From: Cymbidium sinense
Taxonomy: Eukaryota; Streptophyta; Magnoliopsida; Asparagales; Orchidaceae
NCBI GenBank assembly: GCA_021442155.1
Contig: CM038215.1
Location: forward strand, 3,620,976 to 3,684,975
Reading direction: 5' to 3'
Length of the DNA stretch: 64,000 bases
Below, piece by piece: positions 61,608-64,000 of the stretch (positions are counted from its first letter, which is position 1; every line of letters starts with the position of its first letter). Made by a program: the position numbers and the translations under genes. The notes under the pieces were generated by a model, which saw only the letters and a program-made list of their open reading frames with translations, made no database searches and had not been told where the DNA came from.

Positions 61608-62060
61608 TTTTAATAAAGAACAAATTGATTCAACGCTTTCTTTTTTGATTTCATCAACCAAGTAGCACCCCAAGTTTTCTTAGACAAGATGACAAAGATC
61701 AAAAATGAGCACCCATAGAGAAAATCAAAACTAAATAAATAGAACTCTCTACTATAAAGACACAATTTATAAGAAATAGATCGGATCGCTTTTAGTTTTT
61801 CCAGCCCATCGAACCACCTGCCGTGGCGTGATCCACCATCATATCCCTGATCTCTCCCTCTGCCACCACCATGACTGTAACCTCTGTCACTCCTCCTACC
61901 TCCATAACTACCACTACTCTGACCACCAGCTCCATATCCACCAGCACTTCCAGATCTGCCACCGCCACTATGATAACCGCTACCTCCACCTTTGCCTCCA
62001 CCACTAGATCTAGACTGAGCCACGATGATGTTCCTACCATCAAGGTTCTACCCATTCTGG
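61608..62060 (-). pseudogene. GR-RBP 3' fragment, copy 8, longest open frame
   Basis: Minus-strand frame 62,023 to 61,610, 137 codons, starting at an ATG created just before AQSRSSGGG. It carries the Gly-rich tail (GYHSGGGRSGSAGGYGAGG, QSSGSYGGRRSDRGYSHGG, GRDQGYDGGSRHGR) and then runs without a stop through what was the 3' UTR, giving a hydrophobic, unrelated C-terminal 60 residues. Upstream codons (NGQNLDGRNI part) are shifted by a short deletion near 62,025. The read-through is a consequence of losing the ancestral stop. The marker AAGTAGCACCCC places it with copies 1 and 7. Confidence 0.82.
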
Positions 62061-64000
62061 GGTAGTTTAGTTTTAGGTTTTAGGGTTAGTTTGGGTTTAG
62101 GGATACTTAGGATTTATGGTTTAGGGTTTGTTTGAGGGTTTGTGGTTTAGATTTAGGTTTATGGTGGGGGCTTGGGTTTAAGTTTGTAGGTTTTAGGGTT
62201 TTGAGTCAGGTTTTAGGATTTGTGGTTTAGGATTAGGGTTTGGTTTAGATTTGGTTTATTGTTTAGGCTTTAGGGTTTTAGGTTTTAGGGTTTGTGGTGG
62301 GCTAGGGCCTAGGCTCAGTGGTTTAGGTTTGGGTTTTAGTTTAGGGTTTAGGGTTTAGGGTTGTTTTGTAGGTTCAGTTAGGCTCAGGTTATGGTTTAGG
62401 GTTTAGTAGGGTTTGGATTTAGGCTTAGATTTAGGGTTTTTTTAATTAACCAAACCCAGGTTTAGGTTTATTTAGTTTATTTAGTTTATTTTTATTGATT
62501 TGAATTTTATTTTTTATTCTTATTTAGATTTTTTTATTTTGTTTAATTTATTTATTTTGGTTTATTTATGTTAGTTTATATTTTATTTTAGTTTATTTTT
62601 ATTTTTATTTTTATTTTTTTATATTATTTTTAAGGTTTAGGTTTTATTTTTTTTATTTTGTTTAGGTTTTATTTTATTTTTTTTTAGGTTTTAGGTTTCT
62701 ATTTTAGGTTTTTTTTTGGTTTTATTTTAATTTAGGTTTAGTTTTAGTTTAGTTTATTTTATTTTATTTTAGGTTTAGGTTTATGTTTAGTTTATTTTGG
62801 TTTAGGTTTAGATTTTATTTATTTTAGTTTATTTTACTTTAGGTTTAGCTTTATTTTATTTTGTTTTATTTTATTTTCTTTAGGTTTAGGTTTTTTTTTT
62901 AGTTTTTTATTTTAAGTTTATTTTTAAATTTTGAGGTTTATTTTAGGTTTATTTTTTTATTTTATTTTTTATTTTATTTTACATTTAGTTTTTTATTATT
63001 TAAGTTTTTATTCTTAGTGTTTAGGGTTTAGGGTTTATGGTAGGTTTAGTGGTGGGTTTGGGTTAATTAGGGTTTAGGATTAAAGTTTAGGGTTTAAGAT
63101 TTTAGATTTAGGGTTTAGGGTTTAAGGTTTAAGGTTTAGGCTTTTTTTCTTAAATTAAGTAAACCTGTGGGTTTAGTTTTTTTTAGTTTTTTTAGTTTAT
63201 TTTTTATTTATTTTAGTTTGTTTTATTTATTCATTTTTCTTTAGATTTATTTTTTATTTTGATTTAGTTTATTTTATTTATTTTAGGTTTATTTATTTTA
63301 GTTTAGGATTTCTATTTTTATTTTTATGTTTTATGTTTATGTTTATTTTTAGTTTAGTTTTAGTTTTATTTTATTTTTAGGTTTAGGTTTTATTTTTATT
63401 TTAGGTTTATGTTTAGATTTTTATTTTATTTTCTTAGGATTAAGTTTAAGGTTTTTATTTTAGTTTTATTTTAGTGTAGGTTTAAGTTTATTTTTTACTT
63501 TATTTTATTTTATTTAGTTTAGGTTCAATTTATTTGAGGATTAGTTTAGGTTTAGTTTTATTTTCTTTGTTTATTTTATTTTTATTTTAGGTTTTGGGTT
63601 TTTTAGTTTTTTTGGTTTTTTTTATTTATTTTATTTTAAGGTTTATTTTTTTTAGGTTATTTTTAGTTTTATTTTATTTTATTTTAATGTTTATTTTATT
63701 TATATTTATTCTTTAGTTTATTTTATTTTATTTTAGATTTAGGTTTAGGTTTTAGTTATTATTTATTTATTTTTTATTATTTATTTAGGTTTAGTTTATT
63801 TTATTTATTTATTTTAGGTATGCAGATTAGGTTTTAGGTTTGTAGGGTTTAGGGTTTAGGGTTTGGGGTAGGGTTTGGTCAGGGTTTAGGGTTTAGCCCA
63901 GCTTTAGGGCCTTGTGGAGGATTTATGTTTAAGGTCAAGTGGCTCAGAGGTTTAGAGTGGCTAGGCCTTGGCCTTGTGGAGTTTGGGGGTCAGTTAGGTG

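Larger units (their letters stand above)
59857..64000 (+). repeat. second telomere-like array (runs off the window)
   Basis: Begins with TTTAGGG repeats at 59,860-59,890 in the same orientation and with the same left junction as the array at 17,277. It carries two GR-RBP fragments, anchors at about 60,777, 62,445 and 63,152, T-rich derivative stretches and GC-richer islands (62,290-62,450 and from 63,840). The right end lies outside the window. Confidence 0.85.

Overview
The window is repeat-dominated plant nuclear DNA, most simply a subtelomeric block or a large interstitial telomeric block. Evidence for a plant: about 31 kb is built from runs and degenerate derivatives of the plant telomere heptamer TTTAGGG, all in one orientation (G-strand on +); the retroelement remains are plant-type Ty3/gypsy; and a captured gene fragment is the 3' end of a plant glycine-rich RNA-binding protein (GR-RBP) gene. 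I cannot name the species. I see no intact host gene, no rRNA or tRNA gene and no CRISPR array.

Layout. 1-480: unplaced AT-rich sequence with a short minus-strand frame. About 480-5,960: an inverted, divergent copy of a non-coding element here called B. 5,960-7,025: not placed. 7,025-9,060: tail of a second B copy (+). 9,060-13,170: decayed pol region of a Ty3/gypsy element here called A. 13,170-15,690: its 3' side, full of degenerate tandem repeats. 15,690-17,276: about five monomers of a ~330-bp AT-rich satellite. 17,277-44,711: a 27-kb degenerate telomere-like array holding six GR-RBP 3' fragments. 44,712-46,021: A gag and pre-protease region. 46,022 to about 52,430: B, inserted in the protease region of A. 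52,430-56,400: the rest of A pol. 56,400-59,856: the same 3' repeats and the same satellite again. 59,857-64,000: a second telomere-like array with two more GR-RBP fragments.

The order B tail, A pol, 3' repeats, satellite, telomere-like array, GR-RBP fragment therefore occurs twice in the same orientation, about 43 kb apart. This is a segmental duplication whose two copies have since lost different pieces. Both A copies are dead. They share a nonsense codon and a lost RNase H aspartate, so A was probably inactive before the duplication.

The most unusual part is the telomere-like array. Eight copies of one GR-RBP 3' fragment (last stretch of the RRM, Gly-rich tail, stop codon, 3' UTR), all on the minus strand and all with the same breakpoints, are embedded in TTTAGGG-type sequence and seem to have been amplified with it. 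The array has a roughly 1-kb higher-order structure marked by a recurring anchor like AAATTAAGTAAACCTGTAGG. It drifts between true telomeric heptamers, GC-rich CTCAGTGGCC islands and nearly pure TTTTATTTA.
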